Origin: Arcicella rosea
Lineage (GTDB): Bacteria > Bacteroidota > Bacteroidia > Cytophagales > Spirosomataceae
Length of the DNA: 64,000 bases
Direction: 5' to 3'
Assembly: GCF_040543805.1 (NCBI RefSeq)
Contig: NZ_JBEUMS010000014.1
Span: 1-64,000, forward strand
The position numbers and the translations under genes were made by a program. The notes beneath the pieces are model-generated. The model ran no database searches and was not told the DNA's origin. It saw only the letters and a program-made list of their open reading frames with translations. Positions within the stretch are counted from its first letter, which is position 1. Every line of letters begins with the position of its first letter. Of this stretch, positions 60,772 to 64,000 are shown one piece after another.

Positions 60772-61548
60772 CTATCCATTCTTGGCTTTAAAGGCTTGTA
60801 AAGTTTCTTTAGTAAAATTACTTAGCACAAGCTTTCCACTAATTTCAGCTCTCTCAAGCAAGAGTGAATCCCAATGGTCAGTGTTTTTCCAGAGTATTCT
60901 TTTGAGTTCCTTCAATGCTTCTGGATTATATTTTGATAAACTTCTTGCCAAACCAAGAACGGCTTCGTCCATTTCTGTAGCTGTTTCAAATACTTCCATG
61001 TACAAGCCTTTTTCTTTTGCCCAATCAGCAGAAAAAAAATCTGTTGCTTTTAACGCAAGTATCGAAAATGAGGAAAGTCCAATTTTACGTTCCACTGCAG
61101 GTTCAATCACAGCAGGAATGATTCCGATACTTAGTTCACTTAATTTGATAGTCGCAAATTTGGTTGCAAAACAATAATCTGTTGCTGCTGCTAAGCCTAC
61201 TCCGCCACCAATGGCTTTTCCTTGAACTCTTCCTATTATTATTTTAGAAGATTTTCGACAAGAATTTATCACTTTGGCAAAGCCCGAAAAAAATATTTTG
61301 CCTGACATGGTATCATCAATTGCCATCAATTCTGTAAAATCTGCTCCAGAACAAAAAGTTCTATCACCTTCACTTTGCAGAATAATGATTTGTACTTCTT
61401 CTTGTTCTCCTAATTTTTCTATGGTCATTGCCAATTCTTCCAAAAGTACAATAGACATAGCGTTTGTGGGCGGATTTCCAAAGACTAGCTTTACAATACC
61501 TCCGTCTAGCTCTTCCAACCTGATAGTATGTCTTTTAGTATCTTGCAT
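60772..61548 (-). CDS. Enoyl-CoA hydratase/isomerase family protein
   Basis: A crotonase-fold enzyme of 258 residues. Oxyanion-hole segments are CSGADFTELM and GKAIGGGVGLAAATDY; an acidic residue lies in IKLSELSIGIIPAVIEP. The crotonase group covers hydratases, isomerases and methylglutaconyl-CoA hydratase, and the exact reaction cannot be fixed here. It is divergent from the acyl-CoA dehydrogenase at 61730, sharing a 181-bp intergenic region, so they may be coregulated. Confidence 0.85.
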   Translation of the reverse strand: MQDTKRHTIRLEELDGGIVKLVFGNPPTNAMSIVLLEELAMTIEKLGEQEEVQIIILQSEGDRTFCSGADFTELMAIDDTMSGKIFFSGFAKVINSCRKSSKIIIGRVQGKAIGGGVGLAAATDYCFATKFATIKLSELSIGIIPAVIEPAVERKIGLSSFSILALKATDFFSADWAKEKGLYMEVFETATEMDEAVLGLARSLSKYNPEALKELKRILWKNTDHWDSLLLERAEISGKLVLSNFTKETLQAFKAKNG

Positions 61549-61729
61549 AATAAAATTATTTTTAGATATTACAGTATTATTTTAATTTCAATAGCATTAA
61601 ATTACAAATAAATAAAAGAATAATTTTATAAATAGCTTTCATTTAATGTATTGAAAACAATCAAAAGAATGAAGAAAAGCTATTAATAAAAGTAAATTAA
61701 ACAATCTCAACAAACAATTCAACTTAAAA

Positions 61730-62878
61730 ATGTACAAATCAGAACAATTAACCTTAGTCCGACAAAGTACTAAAGAGTTTGCCGAACGTAAAATTCGTCC
61801 TCATGTAATGGAATGGGACGAAGCCCAAATTTTCCCGATAGATTTAATGAAACAATTGGGCGAACAAGGCTTTCTAGGCGTACTCGTACCAGAAGAATAT
61901 GGCGGGGCAGGCTTAGGCTATCATGAATACGTGGCAGTTATCGACGAAATTGCACAGGTTTGTGGTTCAATCGGTTTATCGGTTGCGGCACATAATTCAT
62001 TGTGTACCAATCATATTTTACAATTTGGTTCAGAAAATCAAAAACAACAATATTTGCCTCAACTTGCTTCAGGTAATTTTATTGGAGCATGGGCTTTAAC
62101 GGAAGCCAATACAGGTTCTGATTCTGCCAGAATGCAGTGTGTAGCCCACAGAGAAGGCGACAACTATATCATCAATGGTTCAAAATGCTGGATTACCCAC
62201 GGAAAATCAAGCGATGTTTTGGTTATTATGGCAAGAACGGGAGCATTAGGAACAAGAGATAATGCCACGGCTTTTATTGTAGAACGTTCAAATACTGGTT
62301 TGAAATTTGGCAAAAAAGAAAATAAATTAGGAATGCGTGCTTCTGAAACGGCAGAAGTAATTTTAGAAGATTGCGTTGTGCCTGTTTCGGCTCGTTTAGG
62401 AAACGAAGGAGAAGGTTTTAAACAGGCCATGAAAATTTTGGATGGCGGACGAATTTCCATCGCAGCACTTTCTTTAGGCATTGCTAAAGGGGCAATGAAA
62501 GCCGCCGCTCGTTATGCGCAAGAACGCCAACAATTTGGACAGGCTATCGCTAATTTTCAAGGAATCAGTTTTAAATTGGCTGAAATGGCGACTAAAATTC
62601 ATGGCGCTGAATTGATGACACTTCACGCTGCCGACCTTAAAATGGAAGGAACGCATCTTACTAAAGAAGCTGCTATGGCAAAATATTATGCGTCGGAAGT
62701 GGCAGTAGAAGTAGCAACGGATGCTGTTCAGATTTTTGGAGGTTATGGTTATACCAAAGATTTTCCTGTTGAAAAGTTTTACCGAGATGCAAAACTTTGT
62801 ACGATAGGCGAAGGAACTTCTGAAATTCAGAAAATCGTAATTGCGAGAGAAGTACTAAAAGAATATCCAATTGCTTAA
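61730..62878 (+). CDS. Acyl-CoA dehydrogenase (second copy)
   Basis: A 382-residue FAD enzyme related to the one at 24062. Motifs: GAWALTEANTGSDSARM, CWITHGKSSD, QERQQFGQAIA, IFGGYGYTKDFPVEK and IGEGTSEIQKIVIARE. The family includes butyryl-, isobutyryl- and isovaleryl-CoA dehydrogenases. The divergent crotonase gene and the mvaB gene elsewhere in the window would fit branched-chain amino acid breakdown, but the substrate is not certain. Confidence 0.92.
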   Translation: MYKSEQLTLVRQSTKEFAERKIRPHVMEWDEAQIFPIDLMKQLGEQGFLGVLVPEEYGGAGLGYHEYVAVIDEIAQVCGSIGLSVAAHNSLCTNHILQFGSENQKQQYLPQLASGNFIGAWALTEANTGSDSARMQCVAHREGDNYIINGSKCWITHGKSSDVLVIMARTGALGTRDNATAFIVERSNTGLKFGKKENKLGMRASETAEVILEDCVVPVSARLGNEGEGFKQAMKILDGGRISIAALSLGIAKGAMKAAARYAQERQQFGQAIANFQGISFKLAEMATKIHGAELMTLHAADLKMEGTHLTKEAAMAKYYASEVAVEVATDAVQIFGGYGYTKDFPVEKFYRDAKLCTIGEGTSEIQKIVIAREVLKEYPIA

Positions 62879-63014
62879 AAATAATCCTCAGCATAAATTT
62901 ATGTTGGGGATCATTTTTTGAAGTATTCTTGCATTCATTTTCTTATTTCGACTGGCTTCTTATTAATTTCGTGTGAACCAATTGTATGCTAAACAAAAAT
63001 TGGCTTTATCACAA

Positions 63015-63863
63015 ATGCTAAAAATACTTCAACAACCTTATCCACATAACGATTCTACTCGTCGAAAACTTTTTCTTTCATTCGCTGCGGGTATTTTTAT
63101 TAGCGCATTTTTAATGTTTTTTAAGCCTTTTGGTATTGCTAATTGGCATGATGATTCAAAAGTTCTCATCTTAACAGGATTTGGTGTCATTACTTCTGCT
63201 ACCATGCTTTTTATTTATTTCGGTGTTCAAAGCCTTTTCTCCAGTTACTTCCAAGAAGAACGGTGGACGGTTGGCAGAGAAATGGGAATGGTTGCCTTGA
63301 ATGTACTTTCAATCATGGCAATCAATGTACTTTATACTCAATATTATATCGCAAAAGGTTTCAATATGCTGAATCTGGTTTCTATGGTAATTTATACACT
63401 CGTGTTGGGCGTATTTCCAGCCACAGGCATTATTTTAATCAACTATATTTTTTACTTAAAACAGTACAGTAAACCTCCTCAGCCAAGTCATCTTCCAGAA
63501 AAAAATATTGAAGAAGTATCAGCAACAAACGATATAATTTTGATTGCCGAGAACGGAAAAGACACCATTACTTTATCGCCCAATTCATTTTTTTACATAG
63601 AATCAAGTGATAATTATTCGACTGTTGTATTTCTGAAAGAAGATATTTTTCAAAAAGAATTAATCAGAAGTAGTTTAACAAGGCTTGAAGGTCAGATTTC
63701 TCAAACACAAATTGTTCGTTGTCATCGTTCTTTTATCGTGAATCTTGATAAAGTGGATAAAGTAACAGGCAATGCACAAGGCTATAAATTACACCTAAAT
63801 GAAAGTGATTTTGTAATTCCTGTGGCTCGACGATATTCTGAAATTGTATATGAATTGAAGTAA
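63015..63863 (+). CDS. Membrane-bound LytTR-domain transcriptional regulator
   Basis: From the ATG at 63015 the product is 282 residues. Four hydrophobic spans (about 22-42, 52-75, 95-115, 125-148) are followed by a cytoplasmic LytTR DNA-binding domain (SPNSFFYIESSDNYSTVVFL, LTRLEGQISQTQIVRCHRSFIVNLDKV). It lacks a receiver domain, so it senses through the membrane part or a partner. A GTG at 62973 would add 14 residues, but a -7-like TAATTTCG just before it places the transcript start near that GTG, favouring the ATG. Confidence 0.83.
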   Translation: MLKILQQPYPHNDSTRRKLFLSFAAGIFISAFLMFFKPFGIANWHDDSKVLILTGFGVITSATMLFIYFGVQSLFSSYFQEERWTVGREMGMVALNVLSIMAINVLYTQYYIAKGFNMLNLVSMVIYTLVLGVFPATGIILINYIFYLKQYSKPPQPSHLPEKNIEEVSATNDIILIAENGKDTITLSPNSFFYIESSDNYSTVVFLKEDIFQKELIRSSLTRLEGQISQTQIVRCHRSFIVNLDKVDKVTGNAQGYKLHLNESDFVIPVARRYSEIVYELK

Positions 63864-64000
63864 TTAATTTTTCTCATGCACTTCCGTCAAAATCTTCGTT
63901 ACTTCTTTTCTGATTTCTGACATTGGTTTCAAGAAACTATTATTCATGATGCTGAAGATTAACACTTTCCCTTTTTTAGTAAGCAAATAACCGCTAAGGT
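63864..64000 (-). CDS. dacB: D-alanyl-D-alanine carboxypeptidase/endopeptidase, C-terminal end only
   Basis: The minus-strand frame enters from the window edge and ends at TAA 63864-63866, directly after the convergent LytTR gene. The visible residues LSGYLLTKKGKVLIFSIMNN followed by ..IRKEVTKIL match the end of PBP4/DacB-type enzymes, where SGY..TK.GK..FSIM.N forms the last strands and helix. Only about 45 residues are in the window, so catalytic motifs cannot be checked. Confidence 0.6.
   Translation of the reverse strand, partial: LSGYLLTKKGKVLIFSIMNNSFLKPMSEIRKEVTKILTEVHEKN

Overview
The window reads as a low-GC chromosome segment of a Bacteroidota bacterium, most likely in the Cytophagales. 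Supporting signs are promoters of the TTG / TAnnTTTG type, few Shine-Dalgarno sites, a PorE-like TPR/PD40/CRD/OmpA lipoprotein, long PAS hybrid kinases and a LytTR membrane regulator. The exact genus is a guess. No rRNA, tRNA, CRISPR array, phage or transposase gene was seen. Most genes are core or metabolic, with accessory islands and many structured intergenic repeats.

Layout. 1-420: a perfect 46-bp palindrome and a REP-like hairpin cluster. 421-1842: a Tat-exported GH125 mannosidase. 1940-7876 (minus): a compact bacteriocin-type cluster. In transcription order it holds a small HTH protein ending in a double-glycine leader motif, a GT1 glycosyltransferase, two double-glycine precursor peptides with matching Cys pairs, two membrane proteins, a thioredoxin-like protein, an overlooked 24-residue membrane peptide and a C39-peptidase ABC exporter. 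Related dyads overlap the stop codons of the HTH and glycosyltransferase genes. 8148-13773: an RND efflux operon. 14018-14241: an array with exact 21-bp period. 14414-17691: flotillin-like protein, cytidine deaminase and a VTT protein. 17767-19526: a membrane protein, then a promoter-driven two-gene module (58-aa protein plus an ADP-ribosyltransferase-like protein) that looks like a toxin-antitoxin pair.

19604-25225: metallophosphoesterase, a 42-bp repeat array, a Gfo/Idh oxidoreductase whose leader can form two loop-complementary hairpins, a trans-sulfuration enzyme and an acyl-CoA dehydrogenase. 25257-31648: two tandem paralogous hybrid histidine kinases. 31998-33962: aquaglyceroporin and RuvB. 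34013-38155: a trpEGDC operon with a complete attenuator, including an 18-residue leader peptide with three consecutive Trp codons, an antiterminator and a terminator. 38285-40609: small unknown genes, a 41-bp repeat array and a methyltransferase preceded by a possible pseudoknot.

40706-49734: MutS-like ATPase, NAD(P)-binding protein, a large SF1 helicase, a UbiA prenyltransferase and serine dehydratase. 49743-54462: beta-barrel protein, HMG-CoA lyase and Lon. 54518-59049: PorE-like lipoprotein and a pseudouridine synthase with 17 copies of a 17-residue repeat. 59306-64000: AraC regulator with a dyad operator, enoyl-CoA hydratase, a second acyl-CoA dehydrogenase, a LytTR membrane regulator and the 3' end of a D-Ala-D-Ala carboxypeptidase gene.

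A short repeat (core AGCTATCAGCTTTGAGC) recurs at three intergenic sites in inverted pairs and abuts or supplies stop codons of neighbouring genes.
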